Source: Caryophanales bacterium
Lineage (GTDB): Bacteria; Bacillota; Bacilli; Exiguobacteriales; Exiguobacteriaceae
Direction: 5' to 3'
Length of the DNA stretch: 64,000 nucleotides
Assembly: GCA_902363455.1 (NCBI GenBank)
Contig: CABJAC010000001.1
Span: 496,001 to 560,000, forward strand
In this document: positions 43,126 to 52,463 of the stretch, one piece after another
Layout of the letters: every line of letters begins with the position of its first letter
How positions within the stretch are numbered: position 1 is the first letter of the stretch
Position numbers and translations under genes: made by a program
Notes under the pieces: generated by a model
The model's input: the letters and a program-made list of their open reading frames with translations, nothing else
Database searches by the model: none
What the model was told of the DNA's origin: nothing

Positions 43126-45285
43126 ATGATGAATCATAAAACAGGAACGCAACAAGTCAATTTGCTGTCTGTCGAGTTCATGACCTTTCAAAGCATTAGG
43201 ATGGAGACGGTAATCCCGTTCGAAATGGATGACTTTTCACTTGAAGCCGATGGGCAACAGGTGGACTTTTTCATCGAAGGACGGGAACAAGCGGATGGAC
43301 TCTTTAAGCAGACACTCCAGCTCGATCAAGCAATTGAACTCGAGCGGTGTTATGAAATCATCTTGCCTGATCAAGAACGAATCCGCGTGCTGCCGAATCG
43401 GATCGTCCGTACGCCGGCGTTTGATCAAAAATACAGGTATGAAGGGCCGCTCGGTCTTGTTTTTGAAGAAAACGCGATCTCCTTAAGGGTCTGGTCTCCG
43501 CTCGCGGACCGGATCGAATGTCTCCGTTACGATCAAGATGAGACAGTCATTGAAGTTCAGGAACTCATCCGTTACAAGCAGGGGGTTCATTGCTTGGACG
43601 TCCCGCGGGAATGGGAAAACAGTTTTTATAGATACCGCGTCACGACGTACGAGGGGATACATGAAGTGGTAGATCCGTATGCAAAGGCAGTCAGTGTAAA
43701 CGGTCGTTTCGGAGTCCTGCTGGACGTTGAGCATGAGATTCGCCGTCACTTTCCGAAACGCCAGGCACGACCCTTTTTGATTAAACCGACAGATGCGGTC
43801 ATTTATGAAGCGCATATCCGCGATTTTACGAAAGATTGCTCTTCGGGTTCAGCATATCCCGGGCAGTATTTTGGCATGACGGAAGCAGGGACGCTCTCAC
43901 CCGAGGGACGGGCGACAGGAATCGATTATCTATTGGAGCTTGGAGTAACCCATCTTCAACTGTTACCGGTACATTTTTTTACGACGACGGAAGAAATCAG
44001 TCGTCTGCCTTACAACTGGGGATATGATCCGGTACAATGGTTTGCACTCACAGGCAATTATGCCAGTAATCCGATGGATCCAAAAGTTCGGATTTTAGAG
44101 TATGCGGCAATGATTGAACGGTTGCACGAAGCCGGACTTCGGATAACCTTTGATGTCGTCATGAACCACGTCTACATTCGTGAACAATCGGCGCTCGAGC
44201 ATTTAGTACCCGGATATTATTTCCGTTATGAACTGGACGGAACAGTAGCGAACGGGACGGGTGTCGGAAATGATACGGCGTCAGAACGGTTTATGATGCG
44301 CCGGATGATTGTCGATTGTCTCTCTTACTTCGCAGGCGTCTTTCGAGTAGATGCCTTCCGATTTGATTTAATGGGAATCCACGACATCGAGACGATGAAT
44401 CATGTCCGGACGGCTTTGGATGCCATTGATCCGACGATTCTCGTTTATGGAGAAGGTTGGGATTTGGCGACGCCGTTGCCGCGACGACAAAAAGCGACCA
44501 GTGCAGTTGCTTCGCAGATGCCGGGAATCGGACACTTCAATGATGTGTTTCGGGATGCTTTAAAAGGATCGACCTTTAATGAACACGATCGTGGATTTGT
44601 TTCCGGGGACGGTTGGCGGGAAGGTGAGGTTCGCAACGGAATGGCTGGCAGCGTGACCTTAACCGGTCAAACAACCGGGCGCTTTCCGGAACCGACGTAT
44701 TCAATCAATTATGTCGAAGCTCATGACAATCACACACTGTACGACAAACTGGAATTGGCCCGGCCTGATATAAGTGAGTCAGACCGCTTGCGGATGAGTC
44801 GCTTGGCTCAAACGATTGTCTTTTTGTCTGCCGGCATTCCGTTTTTACATGCAGGACAAGAATTCGGACGGACAAAACAAGGGGTCGAGAACAGCTACAA
44901 TTCACCCGACTCGATCAATCGGATGGACTGGACTTTACGCGACCGCCATGCAAAAATGGTCTATTATTTAAAAAACATTTTACAAATTCGCCGAATGCAC
45001 GGTGGATTTCGATTGCATCGTGCCAACCAAGTACAGGAATTGTTCCATTTTCTGCCGATGCAGCCGGGAGTGATTGCTTACGAAGTAGAAGCCGTTCATT
45101 CGTATGATGCCTGGCAACGGACGTTGGTCGTGCATAATGTGACATCCGAAACAATAGAAATCGCGTTGGATCATCCGAGATGGAACGTCCATGTCCACGG
45201 GGATGAGGCCTCTGTTACACCGGTAGAGAAGGGGGTTTCGCGTATCACGGTCCTTCCGTTGTCAACGACAATCGCCACATGTTAA
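43126..45285 (+). CDS. amyX: Type I pullulanase (GH13), intracellular
   Basis: A 719-residue alpha-1,6-debranching enzyme acting on pullulan, limit dextrins or glycogen. A CBM48-like domain at about 100-200 is followed by the GH13 barrel: the pullulanase signature YNWGYDP, the catalytic Asp in FRVDAFRFDLMG, the Glu in LVYGEGWD, and the third acid in EAHDNHTLYDK. No signal peptide, so cytoplasmic, as B. subtilis AmyX. The ATG-ATG start at 43126 has no close SD (see the hairpin upstream). Confidence 0.92.
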   Translation: MMNHKTGTQQVNLLSVEFMTFQSIRMETVIPFEMDDFSLEADGQQVDFFIEGREQADGLFKQTLQLDQAIELERCYEIILPDQERIRVLPNRIVRTPAFDQKYRYEGPLGLVFEENAISLRVWSPLADRIECLRYDQDETVIEVQELIRYKQGVHCLDVPREWENSFYRYRVTTYEGIHEVVDPYAKAVSVNGRFGVLLDVEHEIRRHFPKRQARPFLIKPTDAVIYEAHIRDFTKDCSSGSAYPGQYFGMTEAGTLSPEGRATGIDYLLELGVTHLQLLPVHFFTTTEEISRLPYNWGYDPVQWFALTGNYASNPMDPKVRILEYAAMIERLHEAGLRITFDVVMNHVYIREQSALEHLVPGYYFRYELDGTVANGTGVGNDTASERFMMRRMIVDCLSYFAGVFRVDAFRFDLMGIHDIETMNHVRTALDAIDPTILVYGEGWDLATPLPRRQKATSAVASQMPGIGHFNDVFRDALKGSTFNEHDRGFVSGDGWREGEVRNGMAGSVTLTGQTTGRFPEPTYSINYVEAHDNHTLYDKLELARPDISESDRLRMSRLAQTIVFLSAGIPFLHAGQEFGRTKQGVENSYNSPDSINRMDWTLRDRHAKMVYYLKNILQIRRMHGGFRLHRANQVQELFHFLPMQPGVIAYEVEAVHSYDAWQRTLVVHNVTSETIEIALDHPRWNVHVHGDEASVTPVEKGVSRITVLPLSTTIATC

Positions 45286-45337
45286 GATAAGCATTGTGCC
45301 TTAAGGCAAATCTACTAAAAAAGTTGAGCGGATTATA

Positions 45338-46138
45338 ATGGAACTAGATATTTTAGATGCGCTTGGCGAAGGCTGGACCCTTACGCCGGCAGGTGGAATT
45401 ACGGGAGAAGCATATATTGCCTCAACTGGTCAATCGAAACTCTTTTTAAAACGAAACTCCTCGCCTTTTTTGGCGATTTTATCAGCGGATGGTATCGTAC
45501 CGAAACTGCTGTGGACAAAACGAATTTACAGTGGGGACGTCATCAGTGCCCAACAATTCATCGAAGGTCAGGAACTGGATCCTGAAATGATGGATCGTCC
45601 CGAGGTAGCACGGTTACTTGGGAAAATTCATGACTCAAAAGAATTGTTATTCATGTTACAACAACTGGATCAGCGGCCGATTGAGCCGGACGAACTGTTG
45701 CGGCAGTGCCGTCTGTATTTTCAGCCGTCAGAATTGGAACAGCCTGAACTGATTAAACAGGCCATCGGTTATTTGACAAATCGATTACCTGAGATCAGAA
45801 CGGATGAACAGGTGGTCTGCCATTCGGATTTAAATCATAACAACTGGCTGATCGGCACAGATGGTCATCTGTATCTCAATGATTGGGATGATGCCATTAT
45901 CGCGGATCGTGCCTATGATCTTGGGATGATGCTGTACAGTTATGTCGATGAGGAAGACTGGCCGGAATGGTTTGCGCATTACGGGCATCCTTTAACAGCG
46001 GAACTGAAACAACGGATGCATTGGTATGTGGTGGCGCAAGCCGTGCTCTCCATCTACTGGTATGAAGACACCAATCATCCGGATGCCGAGGACAGTTATT
46101 TGTTTTTAGAACAGTTGCTGGAACCGGATCAAGGATGA
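45338..46138 (+). CDS. ytmP: Aminoglycoside phosphotransferase-family kinase, YtmP-like
   Basis: A 266-residue choline kinase/APH-fold protein. The N-lobe Lys is in KLFLKRNSSPFLAIL, the catalytic loop is VVCHSDLNHNNWLIGTDGHLYLNDWDDAIIAD with HxDxxxxN and the metal-binding DWD. Substrate unknown; it is not evidence of aminoglycoside resistance. Corresponds to B. subtilis ytmP, upstream of trmB (ytmQ), here separated from it by alsSD and cydS-like genes on the other strand. Confidence 0.85.
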   Translation: MELDILDALGEGWTLTPAGGITGEAYIASTGQSKLFLKRNSSPFLAILSADGIVPKLLWTKRIYSGDVISAQQFIEGQELDPEMMDRPEVARLLGKIHDSKELLFMLQQLDQRPIEPDELLRQCRLYFQPSELEQPELIKQAIGYLTNRLPEIRTDEQVVCHSDLNHNNWLIGTDGHLYLNDWDDAIIADRAYDLGMMLYSYVDEEDWPEWFAHYGHPLTAELKQRMHWYVVAQAVLSIYWYEDTNHPDAEDSYLFLEQLLEPDQG

Positions 46139-46167
46139 CGAGATGAGAAAAATTTTGATTGGATTAC

Positions 46168-46209
46168 GAAAAAACGTGCAGACACGATTTGTGTCCGCAC
46201 GTTTTTTTT
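46168..46209. terminator. Bidirectional terminator between ytmP and alsD
   Basis: AAAACGTGC and GACAC arms pair with GTGTC and GCACGTTTT (one mismatch); A and T runs at the ends. Confidence 0.9.
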
Positions 46210-46921
46210 AACCTTCTGCTAGCTTAATTTCTTGTTCAATGTCATGACTCTCAAGATCTGCTTCACGGTAAGAGGCGGTCGTCGGAAGCCGGAGATCAAG
46301 ACGCGGCTTCTCTTCGAAAGAAACGGTCACATTTTGAACCGTATAATCAAACACATGACCACCGCCGCTCCGTTCCTGATCAATGAAGTGAAGGTGATAA
46401 CCGGCGACTGCAATGCCGTGACCAAACCGAGGGGTAAAGTAACCGGCTAACGTACCTTCGATTTGTTTAAATGTCCGGGCGCTCTGCGTCGCGACAGCTT
46501 CCGTGATCGGAGGGAACGGTTTTTCTTGGCGCGCCACTGTCCGTGTCTTGACTTCACTGAACTGTCCTTCGATTCGGACTGCATAAAAACTATTGACGGT
46601 TTCGAGTTGCGCACTTAACCATTGTTCAAAGTCATATTTCGTCATTTCCTTATCGACGGACAGTGTTTGTTGGGGAGTGAACCGTGTCAAAGAACAAAAT
46701 GGTGTTGTCGTGTTCGGGTCAAGAGGACGGGCACTGCCGTCCGATCGAAGCTGATAAAATGAACCGTCAAAGCCGATCATTTCACCATCCAAATGATCAA
46801 ATGTACCGATTCCGAAGTCGTGTCCTTCAAGAATCGAGCCATACCGTGTTTCGCTCTCGAACACTCCGTCGAGTAAGGCCATCATCGTTGAAATTTGAAG
46901 CAAAGTCCCATCCTGTTTCAT
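46208..46921 (-). CDS. alsD: Alpha-acetolactate decarboxylase
   Basis: Converts acetolactate to acetoin in the cytosol. 237 residues. Zinc-binding His residues lie in VAGYHLHFIDQERSGGGHVFDY, with conserved TFDHLDGEMI and the catalytic Glu and Arg region SFYAVRIEGQF. ATG at 46921 has AAGGAGTGG upstream; a GTG at 46930 overlaps that site. It follows alsS by 15 nt as in the B. subtilis alsSD operon. Confidence 0.94.
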   Translation of the reverse strand: MKQDGTLLQISTMMALLDGVFESETRYGSILEGHDFGIGTFDHLDGEMIGFDGSFYQLRSDGSARPLDPNTTTPFCSLTRFTPQQTLSVDKEMTKYDFEQWLSAQLETVNSFYAVRIEGQFSEVKTRTVARQEKPFPPITEAVATQSARTFKQIEGTLAGYFTPRFGHGIAVAGYHLHFIDQERSGGGHVFDYTVQNVTVSFEEKPRLDLRLPTTASYREADLESHDIEQEIKLAEG

Positions 46922-46936
46922 GCCTTCCACTCCTTA

Positions 46937-48631
46937 TCAGTTAAGTTGATCCAAGTGCACTTCTTTCCCCAGTGTGATGTTATCGCTGTAATCAATCGGA
47001 ACATCAACGATAACGGGTCCTTCGGTTTTCCATGCTTCTTCCATGACGGCCACGAGCTCGGACGGATGATTGACACGCAATCCTTTCGCGCCAAAACTTT
47101 CAGCATATTTCACGAGATCGACTTCACCAAACGAGGTACCGGATTTCCGTTTGTATTTCATTTCCTGTTGGAACGCGACCATATCGAATCCGCTGTCGCG
47201 CCATACAAAATGAACAAGTGGAGCATTTAAGCGGACCGCTGTTTCCAGTTCCATCGCTGAGAACAGGAATCCACCGTCACCGGAAATTGAAACGGCTTTT
47301 TTGCCCGGACGAACGAGCGTTGCGGCAATGGCCCACGGTAACGCAACACCAAGCGTCTGCATTCCGTTGCTGAACAGAAGGTGACGCGGTTCATATGAGC
47401 GGAAGTGACGAGCCATCCAAATGTAGTGCGATCCGACATCCACCGTGACTGTCACATCATCGGCAATCTGTTCCCGTAATGTCTTCATGAAGTAGAGTGG
47501 GTGAGTCAATGGTGAATCCTTGGCAATCGGCGGAATGTCCCGTTCTTCCAAACGTTTTTGGAGCCCGTGTAAGAACTCAGTTGAGCTTGTTGGTAGCGTC
47601 AGTGTATTGAGGCGTTCAGATAACGCAGTGATCGTGGCTGCGACATCACCGACGAGTTCACGGTCCGGGCGATAGAAATGATCGATTTCAGCCCGCATCT
47701 GATCCAAGTGAATCAATGTCCGGTCATGGGACGGCTGATTCCAAAATTTCGGATCGTAACCGATTGGATCATAACCAATGGATAATACAAGATCCGCTTC
47801 AGCGAGCAAGGCATCACCCGGCTGATTCCGGAACAAACCGACACGTCCGTAAAAATTTGATTCAAGCTCCCGTGATAATGTTCCGGCTGCTTGGAACGTC
47901 TGGACGACTGGAATGGAAACACGTTTTAATAAAGCGCGAATTGCTTCGACAACGCGTGGCTGACTGGAACGCATGCCGAGTAACAAGACCGGCAACTTCG
48001 CTTGTTCGATCAGAGTAGCCGTCTCGTCAATCCATTCTTCCGGAGCAATACTGAGTTTCGGTGTCGTCACGGCTTTAAAGGATGTAACGTTGGATTCACT
48101 TAATCCGACGTCTTGCGGAATACTGACAAATGCAGCACCTGATGTCGTTTCAGCCGTCCGGAAAGCATTGGATAAGACTTCCGGAATGTTATCCGCATCT
48201 TGTACTTCGGCGCTGAAGTTCGTAATCGGTTTGAACAGCGCTTGGTTGTCCATCGATTGGTGTGTTCGTTTCAGACGGTCGGCACGCGTAACGGCACCGG
48301 CGATCGCGACAACAGGGTCACCTTCCGAGTTTGCTGTCACAAGACCGGTTGCGAGATTTGAAGCACCTGGTCCTGACGTGACGAGAACGACACCCGGTTT
48401 ATCCGTCAAACGACCGATGGCTTGTGCCATGAATGCAGCATTCTGCTCATGACGGGCAACAATTAATTCCGGTCCACGGTCTTGCAACACATTAAAAACA
48501 GAATCAATTTTTGCTCCAGGAATTCCAAAAATGTAATCGACCCCTTGTTCGATCAAGGTATCGACAACTAAATCTGCCCCTGTTTTCTTCTGTATTACAT
48601 CTTCTTTTTTTCTGTTTTGTTTTTCTGTCAT
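46937..48631 (-). CDS. alsS: Catabolic acetolactate synthase
   Basis: TPP enzyme joining two pyruvates to acetolactate for acetoin overflow. 564 residues. The TPP Glu is in [18 protein letters not shown], the thiamine diphosphate motif is [16 protein letters not shown], and the [11 protein letters not shown] stretch is typical of the catabolic, FAD-independent AlsS group. AAAAGGAGAATTGTA precedes the ATG. Operon alsS-alsD; no LysR-type alsR is adjacent. Confidence 0.94.
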   Translation of the reverse strand: MTEKQNRKKEDVIQKKTGADLVVDTLIEQGVDYIFGIPGAKIDSVFNVLQDRGPELIVARHEQNAAFMAQAIGRLTDKPGVVLVTSGPGASNLATGLVTANSEGDPVVAIAGAVTRADRLKRTHQSMDNQALFKPITNFSAEVQDADNIPEVLSNAFRTAETTSGAAFVSIPQDVGLSESNVTSFKAVTTPKLSIAPEEWIDETATLIEQAKLPVLLLGMRSSQPRVVEAIRALLKRVSIPVVQTFQAAGTLSRELESNFYGRVGLFRNQPGDALLAEADLVLSIGYDPIGYDPKFWNQPSHDRTLIHLDQMRAEIDHFYRPDRELVGDVAATITALSERLNTLTLPTSSTEFLHGLQKRLEERDIPPIAKDSPLTHPLYFMKTLREQIADDVTVTVDVGSHYIWMARHFRSYEPRHLLFSNGMQTLGVALPWAIAATLVRPGKKAVSISGDGGFLFSAMELETAVRLNAPLVHFVWRDSGFDMVAFQQEMKYKRKSGTSFGEVDLVKYAESFGAKGLRVNHPSELVAVMEEAWKTEGPVIVDVPIDYSDNITLGKEVHLDQLN

Positions 48632-48700
48632 TACAATTCTCCTTTTCTACCAGTGTTTTTGGTTGTTCGATAGCTGTAATATAAAAACTGTTTCGTGAAG

Positions 48701-48729
48701 AGTATACATCTGTTTCAAAAATAATCCAA
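48701..48729 (-). promoter_or_regulatory. alsSD promoter
   Basis: On the minus strand TTGGAT (48729-48724), 17-nt spacer, TATACT (48706-48701), about 70 nt upstream of alsS. Confidence 0.6.
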
Positions 48730-48747
48730 GGTCAATCCTTCAGAAAC

Positions 48748-48782
48748 TAAAAAAGACACCTTGTGATGAACACAAGATGTCT
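48748..48782 (-). terminator. Intrinsic terminator of the CydS-like gene
   Basis: AGACACCTTGTG (48754-48765) pairs with CACAAGATGTCT (48771-48782, one mismatch), T run on the minus strand. Confidence 0.85.
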
Positions 48783-48794
48783 GACACGTTATGA

Positions 48795-48896
48795 TTATTC
48801 CGCATCCACTTTCCCGAATGTCGCCCAGACGAAGAGAGCAGTTACACCCATGACAAGGACGATCGGAGAAGCCCAGCTGATTAAGAAGTCATCCAC
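48795..48896 (-). CDS. CydS-like single-helix micro-protein (33 residues)
   Basis: A GTG-started ORF with a very strong ribosome binding site (AAAGGAGG, 9 nt spacing), its own promoter and its own terminator. The product begins MDDFLISWASPIVLVMG and ends FGKVDAE: one membrane helix with an acidic N-terminus and a KV..E tail. This pattern resembles CydS, the small third subunit of Bacillales cytochrome bd (from memory of the Geobacillus protein: FLI.YAP..VV...V.A.F near the N-terminus). No cydAB lies in this window. The CydS assignment is by eye; a 33-residue match needs care. Confidence 0.7.
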   Translation of the reverse strand: MDDFLISWASPIVLVMGVTALFVWATFGKVDAE

Positions 48897-48931
48897 GTTA
48901 AAAAACCTCCTTTAGGAATCTTTGTACTGTA

Positions 48932-48960
48932 AGTGTAGTAGATTGCTCACTTATTCTCAA
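48932..48960 (-). promoter_or_regulatory. Probable promoter of the CydS-like gene
   Basis: On the minus strand TTGAGA (48960-48955), 17-nt spacer, TACACT (48937-48932), 36 nt before the GTG. Confidence 0.55.
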
Positions 48961-49072
48961 GTGACGATCTGCTGAACTTTCTTTTTAGCGTAAATTAAGA
49001 ACATCTTATATATTTACCCGAATCATGATAAACTTATCTGCGGATAATTTAAGAATCGAAAGGATGAGCAGT

Positions 49073-49714
49073 ATGCGTTTACGCCACAAACCGTGGGCAC
49101 TGGATTATATGAAAGAACAATCCTCCATCTATATAGCAGATCCAGCGACATTAAAAGGAAATTGGTCAAACGAATTCAAGAATGACAATCCGATCTACAT
49201 TGAGGTCGGTTCGGGAAAAGGAGCGTTCATCACCGGGATGGCCAATCAATATCCGGAGATCAACTTTATTGCGATTGAACTGTTTGAGAGTGTCGCCGTC
49301 ACAATCGTTCAGAAATTAGTGGACCAACCACAATCAAACGTACGGGTATTGACGGTTGATGCCAAAGACTTACGTGATTTCTTTGAAAAAGGTGAAGTTG
49401 CCCGCGTCTACCTGAACTTCTCGGATCCGTGGCCGAAATCACGTCACGCGAAACGCCGCTTGACGTACAAAACATTCCTTTCGACATACGAAGACATTTT
49501 ACCGGACAAAGGTCAGATTCACTTTAAGACGGATAACCGGAAATTATTTGAATCCAGTCTGATGACGATGTCCGCTTACGGGATGACGTTTGATTGGATG
49601 TCGCTTGATTTACATGTCAACGAGCCGGAAAATAATATCAGAACAGAATACGAAGAACGATTCTCAGCACTGGGTCAACCGATTTATCGGATGGAAGCAA
49701 CATACGATAATTAA
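49073..49714 (+). CDS. trmB: tRNA (guanine-N7-)-methyltransferase
   Basis: Methylates G46 of tRNA. 213 residues. SAM motif IYIEVGSGKGAFITGMA, then FIAIELFESVAV, and the TrmB signature YLNFSDPWPKSRHAKRRLTY with the substrate-binding TDN in HFKTDNRKLFE. The start MRLRHKPWA at 49073 matches the B. subtilis YtmQ N-terminus and has AAAGGATG at 8 nt; an ATG at 49064 is inside that site. Confidence 0.94.
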   Translation: MRLRHKPWALDYMKEQSSIYIADPATLKGNWSNEFKNDNPIYIEVGSGKGAFITGMANQYPEINFIAIELFESVAVTIVQKLVDQPQSNVRVLTVDAKDLRDFFEKGEVARVYLNFSDPWPKSRHAKRRLTYKTFLSTYEDILPDKGQIHFKTDNRKLFESSLMTMSAYGMTFDWMSLDLHVNEPENNIRTEYEERFSALGQPIYRMEATYDN

Positions 49715-49829
49715 TTTAGACAAAAAGTTTTCTTATTTTCCTAGCATTTCTTTCACACTTTTTTCTTATTAATTGGTACAATGTTGTTGACTGAAGAACT
49801 GTATTTACAGGTAAAGGGGGAATTTGGGG

Positions 49830-50345
49830 ATGTGGCAAAAAAGCTTAGCCTTCGTAACAGCACTCTTTCTCGCATTAAGTATCGGACAATCGGTATTTGC
49901 TGCGATTGATACGTCAACTATGCAAAAAGCACTTGACGAGGATCTGAAGAGTACACATTACGACTATAAAAAAGGTTCAGTAGAAATTGAAGATCCAAAA
50001 ACGTTCACTGGTAAAAAAGGTGAACAAATTATCGGTGGTATTGCAGTAATCGAGACAGTTCGTGATGGAATCTTCATTACGATCAAACGTGAAATTCATT
50101 TCTTTAACGCAGACAGCGGTAAATTACTTACAAGCGCAGATGCGGCTAAAGTAGATGGCGTCAAAGAATACATCGACGGCAACTCGGATAACCTGAAACA
50201 AAAAGTAGTTTATTGGTTGCCGATGTTACTGATGATCTTATTGATTGCTGTACCAGCTGTCATCTTGTATGTCGTCGTACCACGCCTGTATTCAACTACG
50301 GAATACATGAATCCGATCTACGAACGCAATGACAACCCGCGTTGA
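49830..50345 (+). CDS. Secreted/membrane protein with signal peptide and C-terminal helix
   Basis: A 171-residue protein. A classical signal peptide (MWQKSLAFVTALFLALSIGQSVFA, cut likely before AID) leads a 100-residue extracytoplasmic domain (KALDEDLKSTHYDYKKGSVEIEDPKTFTGKKGEQIIGGIAVIETVRDGIF), then a long transmembrane segment (WLPMLLMILLIAVPAVILYVVV) and a short polar tail. I do not recognise the domain. ATG at 49830 follows AAAGGGGGAATTTGGGG. An extended -10 (TGGTACAAT) lies about 45 nt upstream. Confidence 0.68.
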   Translation: MWQKSLAFVTALFLALSIGQSVFAAIDTSTMQKALDEDLKSTHYDYKKGSVEIEDPKTFTGKKGEQIIGGIAVIETVRDGIFITIKREIHFFNADSGKLLTSADAAKVDGVKEYIDGNSDNLKQKVVYWLPMLLMILLIAVPAVILYVVVPRLYSTTEYMNPIYERNDNPR

Positions 50346-50356
50346 TTAAGACACAG

Positions 50357-50401
50357 CAAAACACCTGATGTGAACCATATGGCTCACATCAGGTGTTTTT
50401 T
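50357..50401. terminator. Bidirectional terminator between convergent genes
   Basis: Perfect 16-bp stem (50358-50373 with 50384-50399) with A and T ends. Confidence 0.92.
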
Positions 50402-50404
50402 GAT

Positions 50405-50761
50405 TCAAACAAACAAAACGAGTAAAAAAGCGATCATTGCAGGTAAACCTTGTTTCCAGAGAATTGAAAGATTGGCCGTCGCGGCTCCATAAAGCGCAGC
50501 AATGATGACGCAGGCGAGGAAAAACAGTTGAACCGCGGACGAACCGAGCATTAATCCGAAAATCAAACCGGCGGCAAGAAAGCCGTTGTACAACCCTTGA
50601 TTGGCGAACAGCGTCTTGATGCGTGGATCCGAGGCAGCTTCTTTCGTCAAATTAAATGTACGCAGCGCGGGACGAGACGATAAGAAAAACATCTCGAGCG
50701 CCAAAATATAAAAGTGTTCGATCGCGACGATGAGCACAAAAATCGTGGCAAGCATCTCCAT
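50405..50761 (-). CDS. DUF1304 family membrane protein
   Basis: A 118-residue protein with four predicted helices. The conserved DUF1304 features are plain: FVLIVAIEHFYILALEMFF in helix 1, then LFANQGLYNGFLAAGLIFGL, and a last pair of helices. Function unknown. The ATG at 50761 follows GAGGAGGAG by 9 nt; upstream in-frame codons run through the previous gene's terminator. Confidence 0.85.
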   Translation of the reverse strand: MEMLATIFVLIVAIEHFYILALEMFFLSSRPALRTFNLTKEAASDPRIKTLFANQGLYNGFLAAGLIFGLMLGSSAVQLFFLACVIIAALYGAATANLSILWKQGLPAMIAFLLVLFV

Positions 50762-50779
50762 ATGGAACTTCTCCTCCTC

Positions 50780-50815
50780 AAAAAAAGACCACACTTCGTC
50801 AATCGAAGCATGGTC
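50780..50815 (-). terminator. Intrinsic terminator of the PepSY gene
   Basis: Minus-strand GACCA..CTTCG type stem (50815-50804 with 50798-50787) and a T run, 7 nt after the stop. Confidence 0.85.
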
Positions 50816-50821
50816 CACTTA

Positions 50822-51124
50822 TTATGCGTATTCGAGTAAAGCACCTGTTTCCGCATCAACTGTGAATTGATACGTCTTTTCGTCGTCACCTTCAAGGACC
50901 GAGATGCCACCTTTGTAGCTCTGGTAGTCACGTGACTCATATGCGTACGCCTCTGGTGTTGCAGAGATCCATGCACCCTGGACACGTCCTTTTGCTGAAA
51001 ATGTGCGTTTCGTGATTTCGAGCGCTTCCTCGGCAGAGAGTTGTTTGTTGTCGACAGCCTTCTTGACTGCGAAAGCGGCAACGACCGCTGCTGCGAGACC
51101 GATAATCCAATAGCGTTTTTTCAT
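50822..51124 (-). CDS. Small membrane-anchored PepSY protein, YtzB-like
   Basis: A 100-residue protein: N-terminal anchor (MKKRYWIIGLAAAVVAAFAV) and one PepSY domain (LSAEEALEITKRTFSAKGRVQGAWISATPEAYAYESRDYQSYKGGISVLEGDDEKTYQFTVDAETGALLEYA). PepSY domains are thought to inhibit or chaperone proteases outside the membrane. Position before the M42 aminopeptidase gene matches my recollection of ytzB in B. subtilis. AGGAGGGGAATTTTA precedes the ATG. Confidence 0.78.
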   Translation of the reverse strand: MKKRYWIIGLAAAVVAAFAVKKAVDNKQLSAEEALEITKRTFSAKGRVQGAWISATPEAYAYESRDYQSYKGGISVLEGDDEKTYQFTVDAETGALLEYA

Positions 51125-51244
51125 TAAAATTCCCCTCCTTACAGGTTCTATTCCTACTGTACCAAATAAATCGTTCAGTGAGAAACAAAAGGTTAAGTGA
51201 TTGAAGCAAAATTTTGTATAATGAATGAACAGGAGGCGATACAT

Positions 51245-52315
51245 ATGAATGAAAACACAAAAGAGTTGTTTCGGACACTAACGGAATTGAATGGTGCACC
51301 CGGCTTTGAACATGACGTCAGACGGTTCGTCAAAGAACGGATCACGCCGGTAACGGACGAAATCGTCATGGATGGTCTGGGCTCGATTTTCGGGAAACGG
51401 ACGGGGAAAACGGATGGTCCAAAGGTTATGGTCGCCGGTCATATGGACGAAGTGGCGTTCATGGTAACGCAAATCACGAAAAACGGGATGCTCCGCATTC
51501 AGCCGCTCGGTGGTTGGTGGAGCCAGGTCTTGCTCGCGCAACGCTTCTCGATTTGCGGAGACAACGGCATCATTCCAGGAGTCATTGCATCAACTCCGCC
51601 CCATCTGTTGACGGATGAGGTTCGGAATAAGCCGATGGCAATCAAAGATATGTTCATCGATGTCGGCGCAGATTCGAAAGAAGAAGCCGAGTCGTTTGGC
51701 ATTCGTCCGGGTATTCCGGCGGTTCCATTCTTCCCGTTCACACCGATGGCCAATCCGAAAAAAATCATGGCGAAAGCATGGGACAACCGTTACGGCGTCG
51801 GCATGGCGATTGAGTTATTGGAAGAAACGACGGCGTCGGATCATCCGAATGTCTTATTCTCAGGCGCAACGGTCCAAGAAGAAGTGGGATTACGCGGTGC
51901 CCAAACGGCAACCAGCCTCATCGATCCGGATGTCGCCTTTGTCGTTGATGCGTCACCGGCGAATGATGCTTCAGGGGATAAAACGGAATTCGGACAGCTT
52001 GGACAAGGTCCGTTGTTACGGATTAAGGATAGTGTCATGATTTTATCAAAAGAAATGACGGATTACGTCTTGGATACAGCAGAATCAAACAACATTCCGT
52101 ACCAATATTATGTCGGAGCAGGCGGAACGGACGGCGGGGTCATTCACCGTTCGAACAACGGGATTCCAACGACGGTCGTTGGTCTTCCGGCACGCTACAT
52201 CCATACACACGCATCGATCATGCATACGGATGATTATGATGCGGCAAAAGAGTTACTTAAAAAACTCGTGACACAACTTGATGCGACGACACTGGCTACA
52301 TTACAAGTGAAGTAA
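51245..52315 (+). CDS. ytoP: M42 family glutamyl/deblocking aminopeptidase, YtoP-like
   Basis: A 356-residue two-metal aminopeptidase. Metal ligands are in [13 protein letters not shown] (His), [12 protein letters not shown] (Asp), [15 protein letters not shown] (catalytic and metal Glu pair), [10 protein letters not shown] (Asp) and [11 protein letters not shown] (His). The PDZ-like insertion lies at about 70-165. ACAGGAGGCGATACAT precedes the ATG. Cytosolic peptide turnover; forms a dodecamer in relatives. Confidence 0.92.
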   Translation: MNENTKELFRTLTELNGAPGFEHDVRRFVKERITPVTDEIVMDGLGSIFGKRTGKTDGPKVMVAGHMDEVAFMVTQITKNGMLRIQPLGGWWSQVLLAQRFSICGDNGIIPGVIASTPPHLLTDEVRNKPMAIKDMFIDVGADSKEEAESFGIRPGIPAVPFFPFTPMANPKKIMAKAWDNRYGVGMAIELLEETTASDHPNVLFSGATVQEEVGLRGAQTATSLIDPDVAFVVDASPANDASGDKTEFGQLGQGPLLRIKDSVMILSKEMTDYVLDTAESNNIPYQYYVGAGGTDGGVIHRSNNGIPTTVVGLPARYIHTHASIMHTDDYDAAKELLKKLVTQLDATTLATLQVK

Positions 52316-52322
52316 GGACAGG

Positions 52323-52359
52323 CTGAAGAGGGATGTTTAAGTTCCTCTTCGGTTTTTTT
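52323..52359 (+). terminator. Intrinsic terminator of ytoP
   Basis: CTGAAGAGG pairs with CCTCTTCGG (one G-T), then seven T. Confidence 0.85.
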
Positions 52360-52421
52360 GTTGGCCTTTTAATTGTCTTGTCAAGTGATGAACAGTTGTA
52401 TGATCTTTTTTCGAGATGGTT

Positions 52422-52430
52422 TGTTATAAT
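52422..52430 (+). promoter_or_regulatory. Extended -10 promoter of the PTS IIC-like gene
   Basis: TGTTATAAT (TGnTATAAT) with no good -35; 34 nt before the TTG start. Confidence 0.55.
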
Positions 52431-52463
52431 GAATTTGATTTTAATTCAGAAGGAAGTGGCATT

